Assembly: GCF_002575655.3 (NCBI RefSeq)
Contig: NC_053040.3
Span: 155,745,148 to 155,809,147 of the forward strand
Origin: Aegilops tauschii subsp. strangulata
Lineage: Eukaryota; Streptophyta; Magnoliopsida; Poales; Poaceae
Length of the DNA: 64,000 bases
Reading direction: 5' to 3'
The position numbers were made by a program, and so were the translations under genes. Shown here one piece after another: positions 23,228-33,800 of the stretch. The notes under the pieces were generated by a model that did no database searches, was not told where the DNA came from, and saw nothing but the letters and a program-made list of their open reading frames with translations. Position 1 is the stretch's first letter; the number at the start of each line of letters is the position of its first letter.

Positions 23228-25925
23228 TGTAGCGACCAGACCTCAGACAGTCTGATCTCTGTGCATAAGTGTCATCCCTGGATCGGTAATGCTGACGCAC
23301 ACAGTACTTGAAGGATTTATAACAGAGTAGCAATCACACACTTATTACATCGAATGTCTCAAAAGAGAACTTATTACAATAAATATGGCTTAAGGCCATC
23401 TAATACGATAACAGCGGAAGGCTTGGAAGATAAAGTGAGTCCATCAACTCCAACTGCATCACTGAGTGAAAGACCACGACCTAAGGCTCCTTACTCGTCG
23501 TCTGAAAAGTCTGCAACATGATACGTTGCAGCCCGAAAACGGGTCAGCACATGGAATATGCTGGCAATGTAACACAAGAGAGTAATGAACAGAATAATGC
23601 TATCACTACATGCATATATGGCTGATGGAGGCTGTATGGTTAATATGTTTTGCGGAAAGCCAATTTTTCCCTACTGCAAAGGAATATATTTTATTAACTA
23701 CCAAGTTTGTTGAAAACATTGAGAAGGTAAACCCCCTCTCAATCCCAATTAAAAGTAATCATTAACCCAATCAAATTTATCTTAAGAGTGATGAGATCAA
23801 CATGATAATCCAAGAACCAGATACTCAAGATGTCCATAACCGGGGACACGGCTAACCATGATTAGTTTGTACACTCTGTAGAGGTTTGCGCACTTTTCCC
23901 CACAAGACTCGATCTCCTCCGTTGGATTTCTCGCACTACATGGTGTTTGAGAAACGGATGACCAAGACACAGTCTTTCAGAAGCGTTAGCACCTTACGAT
24001 GGGTAGACCGGTACACCTACATCCCCTACATCTGCTAGTCTACCACTTTAAGAGTTCACACGACTTAATCAACTATGCAAGATCCCATAATAGCTTGTGG
24101 CTGCACACGGAAGTTTCTAGTATGAATAATCTCATGATCCCTTTGAGCCTGGGTGGCGGTCCATAGGAGAATCACACGGTACCCCGAGATTTCCATAAAA
24201 TACAGGCAATCACTGGAATACCTAGGTACCTCAATCCACCCAGATGTGTAGTTAAGTTGCCACCTTAAGTTTAACCATTAATTTAATGATCTCACATCAG
24301 TCATGGATACACTCAAACCCAATCCACGTCTACGGGCATAGCATAGCAGTATAAGCAACGTAGAAGTAACTCCCAAGGTTTGATAATAAACAGGTGAATA
24401 GATACTACCTCAGCTACTTCCCAATCCACAATTTAATTCAGATCCTAACCATGCAAATGTTTGAGGATTGATCTAATGCAATAAAACTGGGTAGTAAAGA
24501 AGTATGATCAAAGTGTTACTTGCCTTGCTGATGATCCGCGAAACCTAGAGACTCGTAGTAGCACGCTTCGCACTCCGGGTACTCTATCGCAAACAAACAA
24601 ACATACGATAATCAATCAAGCAAGGGCACGGGTAAAACTCAAATAAGAGATCTAACCAGAAGTTCAACTTAGGAACTCCGGTTTGCAAAAAGAATCAAAT
24701 CAAACGAAGCAACAAAACTCAAACGGCGAAAGAAACAAGCTTCATCTACTAATCTGGACTTAAGTCAAATTTTACAGTAGCAAAAACTTGTTTAAGTTGT
24801 CTAAAAGGAAAGAGGGTTTCAAGACGACACTCTCGGCACTTGAATCGCCTGATTCCGATAAACGAGCAAAAAGTTATACTAGAACGAAAATCGGATCAGA
24901 AATCACGGTCGAAAATAATCGCGGAAAATCCGAGAAAAAGAAAACTGACGAACAGGCTAACGAACGAACGTTCACTGTCTGCGGCTAAACGGTGAAAACC
25001 GTTCGTTAAAATGAACGTACGGATGAACGTCCGCTAAATAAATAAACCGAACCAATCTAAACAAAACCAAAACTAGGGTTTACGAAGTAAAACCGATCGG
25101 TTTTATTTATTTATTTATTTTTAAAACGAACTGGCGCTACCTCGAACTCCAGCGGGCGGTGGCGCGGCGACTTCGGCGGCGGTGGTCGGCGGCGACGGGC
25201 GGCGGCGCGGGGCGGCGGCGCGGGCGGCGGCGGCGTGCGGCGCGGGGCGGCGCGGGCGGCAGCAGCGGCGGCGTGCGGCGCGGGGCGGCGCGGGCGGCAG
25301 CAGCGGCGGTGGAGGCTTAGGGTTAGGGTTTGGGTGGCGACGGGGCTGGTTGGGCTGCGGGGTGCGGACATCGGCTTATAAAGGGGCCGGCCCGAGGTCT
25401 CCTTGCCGGGTACGGCCCGAAGTCGGTTTGACTTTTTTTTTAATAATTCCGACGTGTAGAAAAAGAAAGAGAAGAAATACTAAACGGACTCCAAAAATCC
25501 CGAAATAAATTTTCCCCGTCCTCTAAAAATAGGCCGGACGGTGAACATTTATTTGGGCCTAAAATACAATTTTGAAAAACACATATTTTTCCTAATTCAA
25601 ATAAAATAGCGACAAAACTCTGAATAAAAAAACTTAGTTGATTTTAATATTAAATCTTTGATATTTCTTTATTTTGAGGAAGTCATTTTATCCTCTCTCT
25701 TTTATTTTAATAAAAGAAATATTTCAAAGAAAAATAATTAAAATTAAACGATCCTCTTTTCAAAATTCGAGAAAAACTCGAATATGAAAATAATGAAATC
25801 CGCAACTCTCTGTGTGGGTCCTTGAGTTGCGTAGAATTTCTAGGATCAACCAAAATGGAATAAAATATGATATGCAATGATGATCTAATGTATAACATTC
25901 CAAATTGAAAATTTGGGATGTTACA
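23228..25925 (-). repeat. Chromovirus 5' LTR (2698 bp)
   Basis: Direct repeat of 15174-17772, longer by 99 bp. Part of the excess is a 38-bp tandem duplication at 25228-25303. TATA-like TTTATAAG (minus) at 25375-25383, telomere-box at about 25318-25331, palindrome cluster at about 24957-25036, hairpin at 23512-23530, donor-like AAGGCAAGT (minus) at 24518-24526. Confidence 0.9.
25228..25303. repeat. GC-rich 38-bp tandem duplication in LTR
   Basis: Two copies (25228-25265, 25266-25303) of a unit starting CGGCGGCGTGCGGCGCGGGG. Absent from the left LTR, so it arose after insertion or by slippage. Confidence 0.75.
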
Positions 25926-25930
25926 ACCGT
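25926..25930. repeat. TSD ACCGT (right)
   Basis: Exact copy of 15169-15173. Confidence 0.9.
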
Positions 25931-27177
25931 GCATTGCCCTTTCTCACCTCGAGAGTCAGTCTAAAGTTTGCAGGTGCATCCAAACCCCGTGATATGATAT
26001 GCTCTGTGACACATAAGCCTTATTATATCTTCCTCAAAACAGCCACCATACCTACCTATTATGGCCTTTCCATAGCCATTCCGAGATATGTTGCCATGCA
26101 ACTTCCACCGCTTCTGTTTTGATTGACTTGAGCATTCATTGTCATATTGCTTTGCATGATCATATAGATGACATAGCAGTTGTGGTTCAGCCACCATTCA
26201 TCATTTTTCATACATGCTACGCTAGATCATTGCACATCTTGGTACTGCCAGAGGCATTCATATAGTGTCATATTTTTATAGGTATCGAGTTGTAAGTAAA
26301 TAGAAGTGTGATGATCATCAGTTTTCATAATTAGAGCATTGCCCTAGTGAGGAAAGGATGACGGAGACTATGATTCCCCACAAGTCGGGATGAGACTCCG
26401 GACAATGAAAGAAAAAATATAAAAAAGAAAAAAAGAAAAAAAAGAAAAAAAGAAAAGAAAAATAGAGAAGGGGCATGCTAGTTCCGTACTTGTGCTTCAA
26501 AGTAGCACCATGTTTTTCATATGGAGGGTCTCCTATGTTGTCACTTTCATATACTAGTGGGAATTTTTCATTATAGGATTAGATGTGCACCCACTTAGTT
26601 TTCATATTGAGCTTTCATACACTTATAGCTCTTAGTGCATTTGTTGCATGACAATCCCTACTCCTCGCATTGATATCAATTGATGGGCATCTCCATATCC
26701 TGGTTAGCTGCGTCGGTGTGAGACTTTCTACTTTTTTATCTTCTCTATATTTACCCCTATCACCATACTCTATTCCACCTATAGTGCTATATCCATGGCT
26801 TGCGCTCATGTATTGCGTGAGGGTTGAAAAAGCTGAAGCGCGTTAAAAAGTATGAACCAACTGCTCGGCTTGTCATTGGGGATGTGCATGATAAATACTT
26901 TGTGTTAAGAGAGAGAGCATGACAAGACTATATGATTTTGTAGGGATAGCTTTCTTTAGCATTGATATTTTGCAAGACATATTGTTTGTTGGGATGCCTG
27001 AGTATTAATGTCTTTATGTCAAATTATAGACTATTGCTCTGAATCACTTATGTCTTAATATTCATGCCATGATTAGATATATGATCAAGTTTATGCTAGG
27101 TAGCATTCCACATCAAAAATTATCTTTTTTTATCATTTACCTACTCGAGGACGAGCAGGAATTAAGCTTGGGGATGC
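25931..27177 (+). mobile_element. Athila-like element, 3' internal non-coding region, part 2
   Basis: Continues 14088-15173 after the chromovirus insertion. Contains an A/AAAG-rich tract (about 26408-26468) and ends with the PPT AAGCTTGGGGATGC (27164-27177) directly before the LTR. No coding sequence is supported in 1.2 kb. Confidence 0.75.
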
Positions 27178-28624
27178 TGATACATCTCCGTCGTATCTAT
27201 AATTTTTTATTGTTTCATGCCAATATTATACAACTTTTATACACTTTTGGCAACATTTTATATGATTTATTTGGACTAACATATTGATCCAGTGCCCGGT
27301 GCCAGTTCCTGTTTGTTGCATGTCTTTTGTTTTGCGGAAAATCCATATCAAATGAAGTCCAAACGTGATAAAAATTTATGCAGAATTATTTTGGAATATA
27401 TGTGATTTTTGGGACTTGGAACCAACGCAAACGGGGGCCCACAGTGACCACAACCCACCAGGGCGCGCTATGCACCCCCTAGCGCGTCCAGGTGTCTTAT
27501 GCCCTCCTCGAAAGTTGGTTGGGGCCCTTCTTCTGGCGCAAGAAAGATAATTTATGGAAAAAATTGTGTAAAATTTTTAGCGCAATCGGAGTTACAGATC
27601 TCCAGGAATTTAAGAAACGGTGAAGGGCCAGATCTGGGAACGCGAAACAGAAGAGAACAGAGAGGGAGATCCAATCTCGGAGGGGCTCCCACCCCTTCGC
27701 CGCCATGGAGTCCATGGGCCAGAGGGGTAACTCTCCTCCCATCTAGGGGGGAGGCCAAGGAAGAAGAAGAAGAAGAAGAAGAAGAAGAAGAAGGAGGAGG
27801 GGGCCTCTCTCCCGGTGGCACCGGAGCACTGCCAGGGCAAGGATCGTGACGGCGATCTACATCAGCAAGCTTACTACCGTCAACACCAACTTTCTCCCCC
27901 TCTATGAAGCGGTGTAACACCCCACTGATCTATGGTTATCCTATGATGTTTGAGTAGATCCGTTTGGTCCTGTGGGTTAATCGTGATCTTGGTTGGTATG
28001 ATTGTATATTTTATTTATGGTGTTGTCCTATGGTGCCCTCTGTCTTGCTCAAACGTGAGGGGCCCCCACTGTAGGGTTTTGCAATATGTTCATGATTCGC
28101 TTATGGTTGGTTGCGAGAGTGACAAAAGCTTAAACCCGAGTAAGTGGGTTGTTGCTTATGGGATAAAGAGGACTTGATACTTAATGCTATGGTTGCGTTT
28201 CACGGCCTTAATGATCTTTAGTAGTTGCGGATGCTTGCTAGGGGTCCAATCATAAGTGCATATGATCCAAGTAGAGAAAGTATGTTAGCTCATGCCTCTA
28301 CCTCATATAAAATTACAAGAATGATTACCAGTACTTGTTATCGATTGCCTAGGTACAAAAAACTTTCTTGTTAACAAAGCTATCCACTTTTATTACCTTG
28401 CAATTTAATCGTAGTTTTATTCTCGCAAAGTACTCGTAGTTTTATTCATGCAAAATAGTTTCATACTTGTTTTAGGTAAAGCAAACGTGAAGTGTGCGTA
28501 GAGTTGTATCGGTGGTCGATAGAACTTGAGGGAATATTTATTCTACCTTTAGATCCTCGTTGGGTTCGACACTCTTATTTATCGAAGAAGGCTACAAGCA
28601 ATCCCCTATACTTGTGGGTTATCA
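27178..28624 (+). repeat. Athila-like 3' LTR (1447 bp)
   Basis: Begins TGATACATCTCC after the PPT and ends GGGTTATCA; ends TGATA/TATCA are inverted. A degenerate hairpin (about 27457-27485, GCGCGCTA...TAGCGCGT) corresponds to the strong hairpin at 29441-29494. An (AAG)n microsatellite lies at 27761-27793. The 3' end shares CGTTGGGTTCGACACTCTTA and CCCTATACTTGTGGGT with the LTR ending at 63743, so the two families are related. Confidence 0.85.
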
Positions 28625-29167
28625 ATTATATCTGGATCTTGTTTATTGCGAGATGGTTATTCATTTCAGTCAGAGAATAATGGTTGTTCTATTTATATGA
28701 ATAATATCTTTTATGGTCATGCACCCTTGAGGAGTGGTCTATTTTGGTTGAATCTCGATTCTAGTGATAAACATATTCATAACATTGATGCCAAAAGATG
28801 CAAAGTTGATAATGATAGTGCAACATATTTGTGGCACTGCCGTTTAGGTCATATTGGTGTAAATGCATGAAGAAAATCCATGCAGATGGGCTTTTGGAAT
28901 CACTTGATTATGAATCATTTCATACTTGTGAAACATGCCTCATGTGCAAGAAGACTAAAACTCCGTTCCCCGGAACAATGGAGCGAGCTAATGACTTATT
29001 GGAAATAAGACATACTGATGTATGCGGTCCGATGAGTGTTGAGGCACGTGGCGGGTATCGTTATTTTCTGACCTTCACGGATGATTTAAGTAGATATGGA
29101 TATATTTACTTGATGAAAAACAAGTCTAAAACATTTGAAAAGTTCAAAGAATTTCAGAGTGATGTAG
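28625..29167 (+). pseudogene. pol: copia pol fragment (pre-integrase and start of integrase), Angela/BARE-like
   Basis: Two overlapping frames. The first (to 28870) holds NNIFYGHAPLRSGLFWLN and LWHCRLGHIG; the second (from about 28860) holds CETCLMCKK, HTDVCGPM and YFLTFTDDLSRYGYIYLMK. Together these are the GAG-pre-integrase zinc motif and the first catalytic aspartate region of a copia integrase. A frameshift lies near 28865. Both ends are cut by insertions (LTR ending 28624, LTR starting 29168). No RT or RNase H is present in the window. Confidence 0.82.
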
Positions 29168-29440
29168 TGATACGTCCATTTTGCATCCTGCTTTTATATC
29201 GATATTTATTGTATTATGGGCTGTTATTACACGTTATGTCACAATACTTATGCCTACTCTCTTATTTTACAAGTATTACATGAAGAGGGAGAAGGCCGGC
29301 AGCTGGAATTCTGGGCTAGAAAAGGAGCAAATATACATATTCTGCACAGCTCCAAAAGTCCTGAAACTTCACGGAGGCAGTTTTTGGAATTAATAAAAAA
29401 TACTGGCGAAAGAATCAACCAGAGGGGGGCCACCCACCAT

Positions 29441-29494
29441 CCACGAGGGTGGGGGGCGCGCCCTACCCCCCTGGGCGCGCCCCCTGCCTCGTGG
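29441..29494. other. Strong GC-rich hairpin in LTR U3
   Basis: Inner arms GGGGGCGCGCCC (29452-29463) and GGGCGCGCCCCC (29473-29484) are perfectly complementary around a 9-nt loop. Outer arms CCACGAGG (29441-29448) and CCTCGTGG (29487-29494) extend the stem across a small internal loop. Confidence 0.85.
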
Positions 29495-29540
29495 GCCCCC
29501 TGGCAGGCCTCCGGTGCCCATCTTCTGCTATATGAAGTCT

Positions 29541-29545
29541 TTCAC
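29541..29545. repeat. TSD TTCAC (left) of the tandem chromovirus
   Basis: Pairs with TTCGC at 62602-62606; one transition, at a CpG in the right copy. Confidence 0.75.
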
Positions 29546-32440
29546 TGTCACATCCCAATTTTCCTAAATTAGGATCTTAATAGATCATACATATGCATCT
29601 CATATTTTTCTATGCATTTTTCCTTTTTCAGAATATTCAAATCATTATGCAACAAAAAGGCAATTTATTGGAGTGGAGATAACATGACTTCTCCCCTATT
29701 TTACAAATGTTCATAATGTGCATAATATTATTTCCAGTTCATCTGATATTCTCTGGTAATTTTTAAAGTCGCCAAAGTATTTTATTTGACTGTTTTGTTG
29801 CTGTTGTGTGGCCTATTGCATAAAATGAATTTTCAAATATTGCATTAGGTGAGGAAATAGTGTTCCTGTAGTTTATGTTAGTAGTATACATTTTACTATG
29901 TGTCTATGTATTTTTATTTAGTTTTTATATTGTTGTTTTATTTTTAGTTATTTAGTGATGTAGTTTTCGTTAAAGAGAAAAAACACAGCACGCAGCGCAC
30001 TGGGCAGCCCAACGCCCGCGGCCCAGCACCCCAGCGCAGCAGCGCACCTGCGCGGCCCACCCAGCCGACCGCCCGAAGCGGTACGCTGCACGCGCGCACG
30101 CCCCGCGCCTTCAACCGCTGCCAGCGGACCCCACCCCGCACCCATGTTTCTTCACCGAGCCGAACACCGCGCCGCGTGCACGCCGAGGCCGAGCCCGACT
30201 CGACCCCGCGTCCTAGTCCACCTCGAGCGTCACTGACCCGTCGTACGCGAGCCCAACTGCTCGAGAGACCCCACATCCCCTCCTCGATCTTCTCCGTCGC
30301 CGCACGCTCTGGTTAGGGCGAAACGCATCTCGTCTTGGAGCTCCGCCGACCGCCGCCGTTCACCGGTTGTTGCCGTCGGCGTAAGAACTCGCAGAGCTCA
30401 GCCGCTTGCACCCTTCAATTCCCCACTCAACGCCGAACTCTTTTGACACCCCGGGAAACCCTGCAGAGCACTAGGACGCCGCCGCCACCGACGTCTGCCG
30501 CTGCCGGAGCTCTTCCGGTTGACCCCGCCACCGCAGCCGCAGAGGAGGTCATCGCCATCGCCGAACACCACCACCGCCTTCGCCACTCAATGCCGCACCC
30601 GTCCACCCCCTCAACTTCGCCGGAGACCCGCCGGAGAAGCTCCACCGCCGACGCCTGAGACCGCCACTACTGTTCCTCTATTTCCGGTGAGCATGCACGT
30701 GCAGGAATTTTTCCACCAATCCCGTGCTGCCACGTGGCAGTGCTACAGGACACGCACAGAAGTCGCTACAGTAGAGATGTTTTCTGTTGCTTTTCTTTTT
30801 GTTTTATTTTCAGATTTTCAACTAGCTATATCTTTTAGTCTGAAGCTCCAATTTAGGTAATTTTTTTCCTATGCACTCACAAAAACCAGCACTTTATCAC
30901 AGTACCAAAATCTCACATGTTTGCACTTTTCAAATTTGAATTCGTTTGAGTTTGAATTAAATCTTCCGGTGGCCGTAACTTTCAAAGCGTTTATCGGAAT
31001 CGAGTGTTTCTTTTTGCGTTGTGACCATAGTGCAATTTAGGTGCTGTTAAGCTTCTGTTGTTGAGTTTTAAAATGGTTTTCTTGCTGTTGGTTTTGTTTT
31101 GGTTCTATTCATGTTTCGGTGATTGATTTGTTCTTTGTGTGAAATGTGTAGATTGTCCGGAGTGCGACGCGAGCTATTGTCAGGAGTGTGACCTTTTGAA
31201 CTAGAACCAAGGCAAGTTACATGTTGATCATCCTTTACCTATTGTTTTTCTATGCATTGTAGTATATATCACACTATAACTTTATGCATTATAGGATTGT
31301 TATATTTTGAGCTATGCTGTTGAGCTATCTTCCCATCTTTGCAAATCGTGATAGTTGTAGTTTGCTATGCTTTGTAGACGGGGGTGGTTCGTGTGTTCAT
31401 TGAGCTTATGTGAGGATTATATATATAACAAATTGAGTAGTAATTAAGGATTTAACTCACCTCTGGGCGGAACTGGTATTGATGGGTGGTTTCAAGAACA
31501 TCATGGTTTATACCCTCTGAATGTAGGTGGACGGCCGCCCAGGCTCAAAAAGATCAGACAGACTTAGTGACTAGTAGCTTCCATGCGCAACCACTAGCTA
31601 AATGGGCTCTGGCTTAGTTGAGTAGGTTGTGGGATCCTCGCCCAGGTAAGCTAGCAGATGTAGATATGAGTAGGTGTACCGGCTGCCAGGGGTGGAGGTG
31701 ACTGCTTCTGAAAGACTTCGTCTCAATCTTCGGGTTGAGTCTAGTGGGTAAAGTGTGCAAAACTCTGCAGAGTATTAAAACTAATCATTATTAGCCGTGT
31801 CCCCAGTTATGGGCAACTTTGAGCGACTTTGCCATTACAGTTGTTGGATGATCTTGACAGATGTGACACTTAATAATATTTGTGGGAAAACTTAATAAAG
31901 GGTAGGTTGGAGTTGATTTTGCCAACTCAACCTTGTGTATTTAATTGTAGTAATAAAAGAACTAAATAAAAATTTGACTATTAGGTAGTTATTAGGAAAA
32001 AATCAGCTTTCTGCAAAAATAAACCCTCAAGCCTTCCTTTTGTTATACTATGCGTATACATGTAGGTCTGCTTTATTATTACTCCTGTGTAACTTGCCAA
32101 TACATTCCAAGTATTGACCTATATGGCTGCAACGTCTCACGTTGCATGATATTCAGACGAACAGTAAGGTACCGTTAGGGCTGCGAGTCTGCACTCAGCA
32201 TCACGAGTGGGCTATGATGGGACTCATCGTTATTTTCTGCTACTTTTCGCTATTTGATTGAATAAAGCTAGCCAAGTTCTATGCAGATTGTTTTATTTTA
32301 TACATTCTGGATCATACGTTGTAATAAATGATGCACTTGCTATTCTGGTATTCATCTATACTGTGTGTGCTAGCGAGTTTCATCCAGGGACTAGCACGGT
32401 AAGCACAGAGACTCAAACCCTTCGAGATTTGGTCGTTACA
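29546..32440 (+). repeat. Chromovirus LTR 1 (2895 bp)
   Basis: Starts TGTCACATCCC (the other two have TGTAACATCCC) and ends GGTCGTTACA before the PBS. A GC-rich leader-like block spans about 29985-30660; open frames there recur in all three LTRs without protein features. Donor-like AAGGCAAGT at 31209-31217; hairpin TGCAAC-N7-GTTGCA at 32128-32146. Confidence 0.88.
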
Positions 32441-32881
32441 GATGGTATCAGAGCAGTGTGTTGACTGTAGGACGTGACCCTAGAAAATGGATTAGAAAAG
32501 CCATAGGAGTGTAAATTATTTTATAAACTAGTTATACTTCTTGTTGTTTATTAGTTAACCCCCTCAAGTATCTCGAACAGTTAAGTAGGAACTAGTGTTG
32601 AGACCACCATTCATGTTTGTTTTATGTTGCAACGTTATCGTGTTAGCGTATCTGATTATGCCCACTTTCGTGGTATGAACATACTAGATTGTTTGCTTGG
32701 TTGGTAGTTTGTTTGCTAAATTATATCTTGTCGAATTTATTCGACTATATATATATAATATTGTTTGTTGTTTGTTGTGTTTTGTTGGCTTGATCATATT
32801 ATGCATATGGGTAGAATACATTTATATATACATAGTCTTTGTCCCTATTATATCTATAACTCATCTATGCTTGCCCACCAG
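32441..32881 (+). promoter_or_regulatory. PBS and gag leader of body 1
   Basis: TGGTATCAGAGC at 32443-32454 matches initiator-Met tRNA priming. The following 430 nt are AT-rich without a coding frame and end CTTGCCCACCAG directly before the gag ATG, a good 3' splice site. Confidence 0.8.
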
Positions 32882-33639
32882 ATGCCGCCGAGGCGTGACA
32901 CTAGACGCACTACTGCAGGAGGAGACAACAATAACAATGACGTACCGCCATACATGCAGCAGTTGCTTCAGGGACAGGCTCAGTTGATCTAGTTGCTTGT
33001 CCATAACTAGAACAACAACAATAACTACAACAATCCGCCACCACTACCACCTGTGGATATGCTTACCAAGTTCTTGAGGTTGAATCCTCAGAGGTTCTCC
33101 AGTTCCCCTGAACCTATTGTGGCTGATGATTGGCTCCGTGCAGTCAATAGGAACCTGGAGATGGTTGGATGCACTGATGCAGAGAGGGTGAGGTTTTCCT
33201 CACATTTGTTGGAGGGTCCTGCTGCAGCTTGGTGGGACAACTACTTGGTCACTTATCCCATTGCTACTATCACATGGCCTCAGTTTCAGGATGATTTCCG
33301 TGCTGCACATGTGTCTGCTGATGCTATGAATCTGAAAAAGGAGTTTCGCAGTTTGCGCTAGGGAGGTCGCACAGTTAATGCTTATGTGGAGGGATTTAAT
33401 AATCTTGCACGTTATGCTCCTAATGATGTTAACACTGATGCTGCTAGGCAGGAGAAATTCTTGGAGGGCCTAAATGATGATTTGAGCCTTCAGTTGACAG
33501 TGGCCACTTTTAGGAATTGCCAGGATTTGATTGATAAGGCTATTGTGCTGGAGGGAAAGCAGCAAGCCATAGAGAATCGCAAGAGGAAGTACAACAACAA
33601 TAACAGGTATAATTCAGGACCACAGCAGAAGCCACGCAC

Positions 33640-33800
33640 TTCATATCATGGTAATGGAGGTAATGGGCATAATCATCATGGAGGTAATGGACATAATCAT
33701 CATGGAGGGAATGGCCACAACCATAATGGCCACCATCATCACAATGGGCACAAGAGTAACAATGGCAACGGTAGAGGTAATGGTAATGGTAATGGAGGGA
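33640..33800 (+). repeat. Asn/Gly/His-coding minisatellite in gag
   Basis: Imperfect 24-bp units (GGTAATGGACATAATCATCA type) encode repeats such as GGNGHNHH just before the zinc knuckle. The same stretch occurs at 44090-44240 and, shorter, in the minus-strand element near 21370-21450. Confidence 0.8.

Larger units (their letters stand above)
15174..25925 (-). mobile_element. Complete Tekay-like chromovirus with an extra 5' ORF
   Basis: Two direct LTRs (15174-17772 and 23228-25925) with ends TGTA...TACA and a perfect 5-bp TSD. Sense is minus: the 5' LTR is on the right, followed by PBS, extra ORF, gag, protease, RT, RNase H, integrase, chromodomain, PPT and the 3' LTR on the left. A C-terminal chromodomain and an initiator-Met-type PBS fit the Tekay/Del lineage. 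gag-pol is broken but the extra ORF is intact. It is inserted in the 3' non-coding region of an Athila-like element. Confidence 0.92.
29168..29545 (+). repeat. Athila-like 5' LTR, part 1
   Basis: Starts TGATACGTCC after the copia fragment. Contains a large hairpin (29441-29494). Interrupted after 29545 by the tandem chromovirus; continues at 62602. TSD half TTCAC at 29541-29545. Total LTR length is about 1.5 kb. Confidence 0.85.

Noticed and set aside
26408..26468. A-rich tract as a retroposon or LINE poly(A) tail
   Set aside because: It lies inside the Athila-like non-coding region, is AAAG-rich rather than pure A, and has no LINE or SINE sequence upstream or flanking duplication.
13584..28624. 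Reading the LTR pieces at 13584-14087 and 27178-28624 as the pair of one element
   Set aside because: The sequences do not match; they belong to different families, so the left piece is treated as a separate fragment.
30335..30658. GC-rich open frames in the chromovirus LTRs (also near 38161 and 60497)
   Set aside because: They recur at the same place in all three LTRs, with Pro/Ser/Arg-rich composition and no domain; frames are open on both strands because of GC richness. Better seen as transcribed leader.
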